DNA of 20,385 bases from a virus. Numbering within the stretch: position 1 is the stretch's first letter; the number at the start of each line of letters is the position of its first letter. Below the pieces are notes generated by a model. The model had not been told where the DNA came from, did no database searches, and was given only the letters and a program-made list of their open reading frames with translations. The position numbers and the translations under genes were made by a program. Below are positions 7,567 through 14,788 of the stretch, in pieces. Where the stretch lies: the IMG/VR virus record IMGVR_UViG_3300011113_000735, positions 1 through 20,385 of that record. The stretch is one strand, 5' to 3'.

Positions 7567-8207
7567 AAACTATTTTCTTTTTTAGATATTACTAATATGC
7601 TTTTATAAAAATGAATATAATCTACGTTTCTTTCATAGTAATCTAAATACTGGCCATTTATTTCTTTATACCCACAAAAACTTTTTCCATTTAAGTTTAT
7701 TGAATCTGCTAAATTTTTAAAATAATTCATTCCTGTAATATGGTAATCATCCCATACACTTTGAGGTCTATAAGAAGTATGCATATCTTCTACAAAATAT
7801 AGACCACCAGGAGTTAACCGAGGAAATAGGGTTTCAAAAGATACAATTTGTTGCTTCCAAGAATGTCCTCCATCATCTAAAATTACTTCAAAATGACCAT
7901 ATTGATTAAAGACATCATTTAAAAACTTTTTATCGGTTTGATCCCCAATATGAATATCAATTCTTTCTTCTTCATATTGTTTACATCTAGGGTCAATATC
8001 TAAAGCAACAATATTTGCTTTAGGAAAGTATTCTTTCCACATTTTAACAGATGCTCCATCAAACACCCCAATTTCTAGCAAATTAAATTCTATATCTCTA
8101 TATTGTTCCAAATATAAACTATACCTATCAGTATACATGTGCCCATCTGGGGCTTTATCTGTTTTGTATTTGGTAGCTAATTCATTTAATGTCATAATTT
8201 TCTCCAT
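7563..8207 (-). CDS. Class I methyltransferase, TylF/MycE (macrocin O-methyltransferase)-like
   Basis: The protein contains LLEIGVFDGAS (43-53) as SAM motif I, D70 in VALDIDP, DDGGHSW (111-117) and GGLYFVEDMHTSY (134-146). This is the pattern of metal-dependent sugar O-methyltransferases such as TylF and MycE and of related CmcI-type proteins. The opening TDKAPDGHMYTDRYSLYLEQ is also typical. Two starts are possible: 8207 (214 aa) or Met5 at 8195, the latter preceded by GGAG seven bases upstream, one of the few Shine-Dalgarno-like strings here, though it may be chance. Likely substrate is a deoxysugar in the glycan. It overlaps the upstream glycosyltransferase and is ATGA-coupled to the fucosyltransferase. 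Confidence 0.85.
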   Translation of the reverse strand: MEKIMTLNELATKYKTDKAPDGHMYTDRYSLYLEQYRDIEFNLLEIGVFDGASVKMWKEYFPKANIVALDIDPRCKQYEEERIDIHIGDQTDKKFLNDVFNQYGHFEVILDDGGHSWKQQIVSFETLFPRLTPGGLYFVEDMHTSYRPQSVWDDYHITGMNYFKNLADSINLNGKSFCGYKEINGQYLDYYERNVDYIHFYKSILVISKKENSL

Positions 8208-8907
8208 ATTGTCTTAAGTTTAAATATAATGAATTAAGTTCAGATTTCCAAAAATACTGATGCATATTTTGATCTGCTTTTTGGCAAAATTCACTTACTC
8301 CGATATCGATTTTATTTTCTTTAAATGTTAAAGAATTCATATGAGCTATAGTATTTGTATCAGATACTATAGTATTTAATCCTTCTTGCTCTGAAATACA
8401 CCCAGCATAAAAATCTAATCCCCATCCATAAACCAATTCGTCAGGGAAGTGTTTAATTTTTTCTAGAATATCTCGTCTGAGTAAAGGGCACTGAAAGTCA
8501 ATCCATTTTACTTTACGTAAACCTTTCCCCCAATTCCACATTTGTTTCCAATGACATTGTTCCATTGAAGCATTTATAACTGATGGGGAATAAACAGCAG
8601 CATCTGATTCTTTTGCTTCACGTAATGAAGTAGTTAAGAATGAAGGGCCGTGAAATACCAAATCATTGTTTAAAAAGTATAAATAGTCATGGTCTGTTGA
8701 AAGAAAATAATCTAGAACAACATTAAAACCACCTCCAAAAAATATATTTTCTTCTAATTGGTGTGTTGTTGATTGAGCTAAAGATTCTTTTGAACCATTG
8801 TCTACTACCATTAATTCACATTGTGAAAATAATGGGTCTCGTTTTAATTGGTTTACTAAATTATCTGTCCATTGAGGAAGATTGTGATTAAGTGTTGCTA
8901 TTAACAT
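8182..8907 (-). CDS. GT2-like glycosyltransferase, 241 aa
   Basis: The short GT-A protein starts directly with the first nucleotide-binding strand (MLIATLNHNLPQWTDNL). It continues with VVDNGS (34-39), the glycine-rich FFGGGFN that resembles rhamnosyltransferase-type GT2 enzymes, and NNDLVF (80-85) as the DxD equivalent. The C-terminal half has DFQCPLLRRDIL and WGLDFYAG, the latter placing an Asp where GT2 enzymes have their catalytic base. At 241 aa it is a minimal enzyme with no membrane segment, so it is likely soluble. It abuts the next upstream gene with no spacing. Donor unknown. Confidence 0.85.
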   Translation of the reverse strand: MLIATLNHNLPQWTDNLVNQLKRDPLFSQCELMVVDNGSKESLAQSTTHQLEENIFFGGGFNVVLDYFLSTDHDYLYFLNNDLVFHGPSFLTTSLREAKESDAAVYSPSVINASMEQCHWKQMWNWGKGLRKVKWIDFQCPLLRRDILEKIKHFPDELVYGWGLDFYAGCISEQEGLNTIVSDTNTIAHMNSLTFKENKIDIGVSEFCQKADQNMHQYFWKSELNSLYLNLRQYGENYDIK

Positions 8908-9597
8908 TTATATTAAGTTATTTATCTGTTTCCAATTAATTGTAGGTGATATTAATCCTTCCATACAATGTGTTGATAATCCTGGGATTGGGGTTAGTAC
9001 AAATCTATTTTTATTAGAGGTTAAATATAAAAATTTATTATGATCTCCAGATATAGTAGTATGTTCATTGTAATCTTCTTCAAACATTTGTTTTGAAATA
9101 ACAAAACTTCCACAAGTGCTAGGAGTCGTTCTCCAGTGATGAGTACTTGAAACAAATATTTTTGAAACTAAATCATCATACATTGGTAAAAAATACTTGT
9201 CATTATGATCATATAAAGAAATATAATTTAATCCTTGAAATGTTGAAAATAATTCAGTTATTTTTTCTACCCAATTTTCAACATGCAAATAATCATTTTC
9301 TAAAAAATATATTAAATCTTTTTCTTCAATTAAAGTTTCTTTAGCTATTTTCCAAGTTTCCCAAAAAGATATTTGATCTGATTTTGCATCTATAGTATGT
9401 AAAGTATATTTATCTTGGTATTTTTTTACAAAATTATTTTCAATGTTTCCATCCATTATTAAATGGAGATCAACATTTTTACCTTCTATAGTATTAAGAA
9501 GATTTATAAAACACTTTTCAAAATCAAACCATTCTGGACGATTTTTATAATCAGAACCTTCTATATTATAGTGTCTATAAAATATATGAATTTTCAT
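8908..9597 (-). CDS. Putative GT-A-type glycosyltransferase, 229 aa
   Basis: The N-terminus (MKIHIFYRHYNIEGSDYKNR) and the order of elements suggest a GT-A fold. HLIMDGNIENN occupies the second strand, YFLENDYLH (97-105) the acidic metal-binding turn, TPSTCGSFVISK the acceptor loop and SGDHNKF a possible catalytic Asp. I do not recognise a specific CAZy family and the call rests on motif order plus position among glycosyltransferases. The stop abuts the next gene downstream and its start abuts the acetyltransferase stop. Two plus-strand frames over this gene are shadows created by its high AT content. Confidence 0.7.
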   Translation of the reverse strand: MKIHIFYRHYNIEGSDYKNRPEWFDFEKCFINLLNTIEGKNVDLHLIMDGNIENNFVKKYQDKYTLHTIDAKSDQISFWETWKIAKETLIEEKDLIYFLENDYLHVENWVEKITELFSTFQGLNYISLYDHNDKYFLPMYDDLVSKIFVSSTHHWRTTPSTCGSFVISKQMFEEDYNEHTTISGDHNKFLYLTSNKNRFVLTPIPGLSTHCMEGLISPTINWKQINNLI

Positions 9598-10176
9598 TTA
9601 AATTATTTTTTTAGCAGGAGTACCAACATATACCCCAGTTTCGTTAATATCTTTAACAACACATGAGTTCATTCCAATAGTAGATGAACTATGAACACTT
9701 AATTTTTCTTTAATTGATGAATTAGTACCTACATAAACACAATCATATATTGTTACATTACCTGATACTATAGCTCCTGGCATAGCGCTGAAATAATCTC
9801 CTATTATTGTATCATGTCCTATGTGGTTTGCTCTGTTAAGTAGGGTATGTTTACCTAATTTAATATTTGTGGTTAAAATACTATATGCACCAATAAAACT
9901 ACCTTCTCCAATTTCAATATTGTCATCTAGGATTAGGGCTGTTGGATGAATATAGGTAAAATAAATAGTTTCTTTAGGTAACTTTTGAACAACATCAAAC
10001 CTACTCTTACTATCCCCGATGGCCACCATCATATAGTGAGTGGTAGGATTAAATTCAGATATTGGTTTGGCTACATCATTAGTATACTCATCGTCAACAT
10101 AAAATTCAACTTTTTCTCCTATTTGAGCTGCTACCTCTCTAGCATGGCCTCCATAACCATATAAAGCTAATTTCAT
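9598..10176 (-). CDS. PglD/NeuD-type sugar O- or N-acetyltransferase
   Basis: The 192-aa protein has the two-part PglD design. An N-terminal Rossmann-like half has GYGGHAREV (7-15) and binds the nucleotide sugar. From about residue 77 (HPTA) onward runs a left-handed beta-helix of hexapeptide repeats with N117-H-I-G-H121-D, the conserved histidine that acts as general base. The end GVYVGTPAKKI is the family C-terminus. Such enzymes acetylate UDP-4-amino sugars (PglD), dTDP-4-amino sugars or sialic acids (NeuD). It is ATGA-coupled to the aminotransferase gene before it, so N-acetylation of the amino sugar made there is the most economical reading. Confidence 0.87.
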   Translation of the reverse strand: MKLALYGYGGHAREVAAQIGEKVEFYVDDEYTNDVAKPISEFNPTTHYMMVAIGDSKSRFDVVQKLPKETIYFTYIHPTALILDDNIEIGEGSFIGAYSILTTNIKLGKHTLLNRANHIGHDTIIGDYFSAMPGAIVSGNVTIYDCVYVGTNSSIKEKLSVHSSSTIGMNSCVVKDINETGVYVGTPAKKII

Positions 10177-10814
10177 GACCTATTTGCTTTTGTATAAACT
10201 TCAAACTTAGATAGGTCTGGGTATGGGAGTTCTAAATCTTCATTGTGTTTAGGGGTTCCATCTACATTATAAAATTGATTCATAAGAAGTAACCCACGAG
10301 TAGCTAATTCGGGCATCATATAAAAATTCCATCCCAACATGTCAAAATGATCATCGTGGTAAGAACATTCACGTCTTCCACTATATCTTGCCCTTTTAAA
10401 CCAAAGATAAGCTTCATAATTATCAGTTAAAATAGCTCCACCTTTAGATAATTTAAAATGTTTGTATGGACCAGTAAACGAAATGCACATATGAGTTCCT
10501 GGCTTGTACATATCAGCTGTAAAGCATAAAGCTGAATCCCAAATGTTGGTGGGTTCAAGTTGGTATGCTCCTTTTAATGTTTTTCCTTTAACAGATTTAA
10601 ATTTAACTTTTGCCCCAGCATGGATTATTTCACATGGAACAGATGGATAAGTACGAGATGGTATTGTAATTTCTTCACCACATACCTTTTCATACATTAA
10701 AGCTAAAAATAGAGCATTTGATTGATTGTCTACTGTTATTACATAAGGAGCTCCTGTATAGTCTGAGAGTGCTTTTTCAAAATCTTCTGTTATTTTATAA
10801 ATTCCGTTAGCCAT
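10173..10814 (-). CDS. Truncated-looking DegT/DnrJ/EryC1 (sugar aminotransferase) family protein
   Basis: The fold and motifs are those of PLP-dependent sugar aminotransferases. A Gly/Asn-rich substrate region (TVDNQSNALFLAL, 28-40) leads to Asp93 in IWDSAL, the PLP-ring aspartate. S112-F-T-G-P-Y-K118 follows, with the lysine seven residues before GGAILTD as in the family. Then comes LGWNFYMMPELA, matching the LGxNxRMxxLxA segment. At 213 aa it is little more than half the normal 370-400. The whole C-terminal small domain is missing, and the next gene starts in an ATGA overlap, so no frameshifted remainder exists. It may be an active minimal enzyme, need a partner, or be non-catalytic. A 4-keto-6-deoxy sugar, such as the RmlB product, is the likely substrate. 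Confidence 0.78.
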   Translation of the reverse strand: MANGIYKITEDFEKALSDYTGAPYVITVDNQSNALFLALMYEKVCGEEITIPSRTYPSVPCEIIHAGAKVKFKSVKGKTLKGAYQLEPTNIWDSALCFTADMYKPGTHMCISFTGPYKHFKLSKGGAILTDNYEAYLWFKRARYSGRRECSYHDDHFDMLGWNFYMMPELATRGLLLMNQFYNVDGTPKHNEDLELPYPDLSKFEVYTKANRS

Positions 10815-10817
10815 ATA

Positions 10818-11552
10818 TTAAAGATTATATTTGTTTTTTACAGTTTTAAATGTATAATCATTTATAAAGGTTTTCCCGTTAAATGGTCTGCTAAATTCTT
10901 CTTCAACTAAAGATTTCCAATCCCCTCTATCTCCAGCATGCCCCCAATTACTTACTTTGTTTAACATTTGTTCTTTAGTACGTACCCATGAATAGTGATC
11001 TATAACAGGATTATTAATATCAGTATAGTGTTGTTTAGGGGAGCATCTAAAATAAATTTCTCTCCCTCCAGGTTCAAGATGTAATTGTTTTGCTATACTA
11101 GCTCGAGTCATAACAGTATTATATTCAGGGCCTGATTGGTATATGGGTTCTCTCCAGTACCAATATCCTGCTATTTTTATACAATCATGGTTTAGGTATT
11201 CTTTTGATTGAATCCATTTGGTGAATTTATCAACATCAACTATTTCATCAATATCAATATATAATATATACTCACATTCATTTGATATTTCTTGAGTAAC
11301 TAAATATCTTCCCATTGCTTCCCAATACCATGGAGATTCATTAGGATGCCAATCAATGTTGTAAAAGTTAACTAAATTATTGTTTTTAAAACTATTTATA
11401 CTTTTATTAAGTAATTCATGATTTTCTTCATCGCCATTCCACATATGAGAATATGTAACAACATGACATCGTATATTACATTTAATTAAGTTTGATATAC
11501 AAGTATCAAAAAATCTATAATCATTTGTAGAGTATAATATAACTGCTTCCAT
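10818..11552 (-). CDS. GT-A-type glycosyltransferase, 244 aa
   Basis: The protein opens MEAVILYSTNDYRFFDTCIS and has a clear DxD-type metal site, YILYIDIDEIVD (95-106), after a helix with Trp/Tyr residues (SPWYWEAMGRYL). Later come WYWREPIYQSG and DHYSWVRTKEQM. The general pattern recalls the GT92/GT17-like and WcaA-like proteins that act on surface polysaccharides, but I cannot name the subfamily. There is no signal peptide or membrane helix. Its ATG overlaps the upstream stop by one base (TAATG), and it leaves three bases to the aminotransferase downstream. Confidence 0.8.
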   Translation of the reverse strand: MEAVILYSTNDYRFFDTCISNLIKCNIRCHVVTYSHMWNGDEENHELLNKSINSFKNNNLVNFYNIDWHPNESPWYWEAMGRYLVTQEISNECEYILYIDIDEIVDVDKFTKWIQSKEYLNHDCIKIAGYWYWREPIYQSGPEYNTVMTRASIAKQLHLEPGGREIYFRCSPKQHYTDINNPVIDHYSWVRTKEQMLNKVSNWGHAGDRGDWKSLVEEEFSRPFNGKTFINDYTFKTVKNKYNL

Positions 11553-12409
11553 TAATTTATTCCTTTTATCATTTCATACTCATCAAATATAGGCATTTTT
11601 CCCCATTTTTCCAACCACTTTTTTGCATTTTCAGCTTCTGCTTTTCTTTGACGTTCTGAAGAGTGTCCATTATTTTCTTCTAATCTGTGGCTTCCTCTAG
11701 CTCCAAAATGCCATACTAAAGAAGAAGTAGGTAGTATAAATCTTACTCCGTGTTGAAGCATTCGTAAAAATAAGTCCATGTCATCCCAACTTGTTGGAGC
11801 AAACCGTGGATCATTTCCCCCTACTTCATCCCAAACAGATTTTTTAACTAAACCAGATACACCTTCACCTTTTGGAATTTCAATATCTTTGTTTATTCTA
11901 ATAAAATCTTCAGCCCATGCCTCAAAGTAATCAGCGTCAAAATCATGATAGTATGCTCCAAACATATTAGGAGGGACAATTACAGTACCTGGTCTTTGGG
12001 ATGGGTTATTAAACATGTTTGGTTCTACACGATGTGAATTTACCCAAAGTTTTTCATTTGAGTATTTTTCATGTATATCCATTAGTGCTTTATCCCAGTT
12101 TTTAGTTACATAAAAATCTGAATGTAAAAACATAATGTATTCTGTTTTAACATGTTCAGCACATATATTCATTCCACCTCCAATACCTCTAACTTGAACA
12201 TTCTCAGGTTCAACAAGCAAAGTTAAATTATATTTGTAACTATTTTCAAATAACCATTCATTTGTCCCATCAGTACAATTTTCAGCATGTATTATAAACG
12301 GAGCATCTTTATAATAGCTATTTTTTCTAACAGATTTAATAGCTAATTTAAGATAAGGAAGGTTATTGTATGTTGAAATACAAAATGTTAAAGGGTTAGA
12401 TTGTATCAT
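11552..12409 (-). CDS. GT2-like glycosyltransferase, 285 aa
   Basis: I choose the ATG at 12409 (MIQSNPLTFCISTYNNLPYL). The longer frame from 12463 adds 18 residues that lie wholly inside the preceding gene and do not look like a GT2 start. Visible features are the ISTYNN opening strand, FLHSDF (95-99) as the DxD site, EGVSGLVKK, WDDMDLFLRM (208-217) with the catalytic-type acidic cluster, and LVWHFGARGS (231-240). The end KKWLEKWG matches the 2.6-3.8 kb glycosyltransferase (RKWG after LVYHLTGRGAG), which marks the two as paralogues. Donor and acceptor are unknown. Confidence 0.86.
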   Translation of the reverse strand: MIQSNPLTFCISTYNNLPYLKLAIKSVRKNSYYKDAPFIIHAENCTDGTNEWLFENSYKYNLTLLVEPENVQVRGIGGGMNICAEHVKTEYIMFLHSDFYVTKNWDKALMDIHEKYSNEKLWVNSHRVEPNMFNNPSQRPGTVIVPPNMFGAYYHDFDADYFEAWAEDFIRINKDIEIPKGEGVSGLVKKSVWDEVGGNDPRFAPTSWDDMDLFLRMLQHGVRFILPTSSLVWHFGARGSHRLEENNGHSSERQRKAEAENAKKWLEKWGKMPIFDEYEMIKGIN

Positions 12410-13019
12410 ATAAATTATTTTGTTTTTCTTGTCGTTCAATTGTTTTTGGATGATATAAAGCAAAATCTTCTACATCTGGTATAGATGTGTATGTTTTAAA
12501 TCCATATAGACGCTCGTGTACTTTATTTACCCATACAATTTCCGGCTTGTTCTTCCAAATACGCCATTGATAATCAGGCCAGTTAACCCAACCAGCATCG
12601 TTTACTCTCCATCCCCATTTTGCAATGTGTTCGGGAGTTAAACCTTCTACTGTGTTTACTCGAGGAACTAGAAAAACATCAATTTCATCATTTTCTTCTA
12701 ATACATCAGGTAAAACATCAATCAGATTTTCGTTTGGAATTTCATCTGCATCAATTTGGAAAATATAATCGCCATTACAAAAACTGGTTAATTTGTTTTT
12801 CCAGTCTGCAAAGTGGCGATCAAATTTTCCTTTATGCCATGAAAACTCTCCATTTATGGAGTGGGTGCGAAGAAAATTCTCCACTTCGGGGTCACCATTT
12901 GCTTCATCAAATAAAATCACTATGTTGTCTTGTACACGTTTGTGTTGAAGCAAAAAGTTCACTAAACGTTGAATTTCAATAAATTCGTTACAGACTGTGA
13001 TTGCATAACTAATTTTCAT
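12396..13019 (-). CDS. GT2-like glycosyltransferase (WaaE-like), 207 aa
   Basis: MKISYAITVCNEFIEIQRLV is a standard GT2 first strand. FDEANGDP follows, then the characteristic KFDRHFADWKN and FQIDADEIP (87-95), the DxD site. WPDYQWRIWKN and NKVHERL near residues 150-175 resemble WaaE-type enzymes, which transfer glucose or a related sugar to lipopolysaccharide core. The protein is short and soluble-looking. It starts six bases after the stop of the 154-aa gene and its stop overlaps the next start by 14 bases. The acceptor need not be lipopolysaccharide in a phage setting. Confidence 0.85.
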   Translation of the reverse strand: MKISYAITVCNEFIEIQRLVNFLLQHKRVQDNIVILFDEANGDPEVENFLRTHSINGEFSWHKGKFDRHFADWKNKLTSFCNGDYIFQIDADEIPNENLIDVLPDVLEENDEIDVFLVPRVNTVEGLTPEHIAKWGWRVNDAGWVNWPDYQWRIWKNKPEIVWVNKVHERLYGFKTYTSIPDVEDFALYHPKTIERQEKQNNLYDTI

Positions 13020-13025
13020 AAATCT

Positions 13026-13490
13026 CTATTCAGGTAATATTCCAATATAAGAAAGGGCTTCAATATAATCACGCTCTTTAAACATTTTCATGTTTTTCAT
13101 ATCCATCTTATATTTCATAAATTCTCCTGGTTTACCTGGGATAGGGTGTTTTTCTCTGTCTTCTTCAGGGATTTCAATTGCTTTAACAGCAGCCCATCCC
13201 CAACTTGAAATATCTGGGCCATTTGCAAATATCATACCTTGTTCTTGGTTGTTGATAGTATTTGGAAGCCAAATTAAACCTGTTTCAGGATCGGTCCAAG
13301 CTAAATCCTTGTACAATTCAGGTAACGTTTCCATTTGTTGTTTATAAAACTCATGGTCTTCGGTCATAAACGAGTTTGTCCAAAATCCACAAGATAAACT
13401 CATGTAATTGTATACTTCAGGGGCAACTTGTACTTTATAGCACAAGTCACCTCCTGATTTGGGGCAGTTAATTATTTCTTCGTGTTGCAT
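13026..13490 (-). CDS. Unrecognised 154-aa protein embedded in the glycan island
   Basis: The protein is not recognised. It starts MQHEEIINCPKSGGDLCYKV, with C9-P and C17, and has one more Cys at 34 (LSCGFWTNSFM), which might bind a metal. The middle contains AWTDPETGLIWLPNTINNQEQGM and DISSWGWAAVKAIEIPEEDREKHP, which read like beta-rich surfaces. The C-terminus is charged and Met-rich (KMDMKNMKMFKERD). It sits between a GT4 gene (TAATG overlap) and a GT2 gene (six-base gap), so it is co-transcribed with glycosyltransferases but need not act on glycans. A zinc-binding accessory or a conserved phage orphan are the two options I would weigh. Confidence 0.75.
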   Translation of the reverse strand: MQHEEIINCPKSGGDLCYKVQVAPEVYNYMSLSCGFWTNSFMTEDHEFYKQQMETLPELYKDLAWTDPETGLIWLPNTINNQEQGMIFANGPDISSWGWAAVKAIEIPEEDREKHPIPGKPGEFMKYKMDMKNMKMFKERDYIEALSYIGILPE

Positions 13491-14782
13491 TAGGCTTCTA
13501 CTTTTTTAAGTTTTGGTAATTCAATTTTTTTCAACTTGGGTAATTGCAATTGAACCTGTTTTGGAAACTCAGGTATTTTATTTTCAAATAATTTACCTAA
13601 TTTTTCTTTCATTGCTTCAAATGAAAATTTGTTACGTGATTGAAAACCTTGTCGTTTTGCTTTTTCAGCATATCCTTTATAGTTTTCAAATACATCTCTT
13701 AAATAGCTTCCTACATGACCTGTATCTACACTAAACCACTCTGCTTCTTGCATCAACATATTGTTTGCTGCTGAAGGATGTACTTTAGTCATTTGGCCTG
13801 GTAAAAGTGTAACAAATTCAGGATTTAAATAGTCAACATGACCACTCCAATTTGTTGTAATAATCGGTTTGTTTACAAGTGAAAATTCAAGTAATGGACG
13901 ACCAAAACCTTCTCCTTTAGTTAAATTAACCATTGCTTTAACTTTAGGATGATTATAAATTTCGTTCATTTCAACATCAGTAAATTCACCATGTAACAAA
14001 TAAATGTTTGGTAGGTTAGTTGATTTTACTGTTGCTTTAATAGCTTTAATACGTTTGATTAATTCATCTCTATCCATGTAAGAAGATCCTACAGTAGATG
14101 TTTTTAAAATCAAAGCAGGTTTTTTAGATTTATTTTTAAACGTTTCATAAAACGCTTTTACTAGCAATCCTACATTTTTTCTATCTTCACCTAAATTACC
14201 TTGCATCCAATGCCCTACAAACAAATAAGCAAATTCTTCTTTTACATTAGATAAATTAAATGTTGATTTTACTGGTTTATAGGTTTCAATATTGGCACCT
14301 TCAAAAATTACTTCACTATCACCTTTCCATTCAATAACTCCTACTGTTTGGTTTGTTTGTTGATCTCGTTTTTCAAATTTACTTTCTTTAAGTACTTTAA
14401 TAGTATGTTCAGAAGAACCTAAAATCAAATTCATACGACCACAACCTTCAATCCATTCAGCTGGTGCTACTGTTGTTTCAATTCCAGCTGTACATCCAAT
14501 GTTGTATTTTCCTACTGGTTGGAATTCATTTGGAACTGTAATTTGCATCCAAATTTCAGGTTGTGATGGTAATTGGGGTTGGTTTAATAAATGTTTTGCT
14601 AAAAATTCCCATTCTGGATTGTTTTTGATAAATCCAAATGGGGTGCTTCCCCATCGTTGAGGTAAGATTTTTACATCATATTTATCTAGTTCAATAATCG
14701 CTTTAACGATATCGCGAGAACGTGCTCCATATCCTGAATATGTGTCAATGGGGCAACTTATTACAAATACTGGTTTACTCAT
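13490..14782 (-). CDS. GT4-family (GT-B fold) glycosyltransferase, 430 aa
   Basis: The N-terminal Rossmann domain begins PVFVISCPIDTYSGYGARSR, with the glycine-rich acceptor loop. The C-terminal domain contains LFVGHWMQGN, a strand-turn with R201-K-N, and the donor-binding E291-GFGRPLL-E299 (E-x7-E) followed by NKPIITTNWSGH, the GT4 hallmark. The last 20 residues repeat a basic LPKLKK(I/V)E unit, also visible as an imperfect DNA repeat. The basic tail could help membrane or nucleic-acid association. The start at 14782 lies six bases after the preceding stop, with no Shine-Dalgarno. A retaining transferase on a sugar nucleotide is expected; the sugar is unknown. Confidence 0.9.
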   Translation of the reverse strand: MSKPVFVISCPIDTYSGYGARSRDIVKAIIELDKYDVKILPQRWGSTPFGFIKNNPEWEFLAKHLLNQPQLPSQPEIWMQITVPNEFQPVGKYNIGCTAGIETTVAPAEWIEGCGRMNLILGSSEHTIKVLKESKFEKRDQQTNQTVGVIEWKGDSEVIFEGANIETYKPVKSTFNLSNVKEEFAYLFVGHWMQGNLGEDRKNVGLLVKAFYETFKNKSKKPALILKTSTVGSSYMDRDELIKRIKAIKATVKSTNLPNIYLLHGEFTDVEMNEIYNHPKVKAMVNLTKGEGFGRPLLEFSLVNKPIITTNWSGHVDYLNPEFVTLLPGQMTKVHPSAANNMLMQEAEWFSVDTGHVGSYLRDVFENYKGYAEKAKRQGFQSRNKFSFEAMKEKLGKLFENKIPEFPKQVQLQLPKLKKIELPKLKKVEA

Positions 14783-14788
14783 GGTTTC

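Noticed and set aside
9147-9666. Two plus-strand open frames of 65-67 codons
   Set aside because: They lie antisense to a well-formed glycosyltransferase and acetyltransferase, have low-complexity Leu/Ile/Phe-rich products, and arise from high AT content.
12410-12463. Longer start for the GT2 gene at 11552
   Set aside because: The extra 18 residues overlap the preceding gene and do not fit a GT2 N-terminus; Met at 12409 does.
12620-12982. A 120-codon plus-strand open frame
   Set aside because: It is fully antisense to a GT2 gene with clear motifs and its product has His/Leu-rich composition with no domain.
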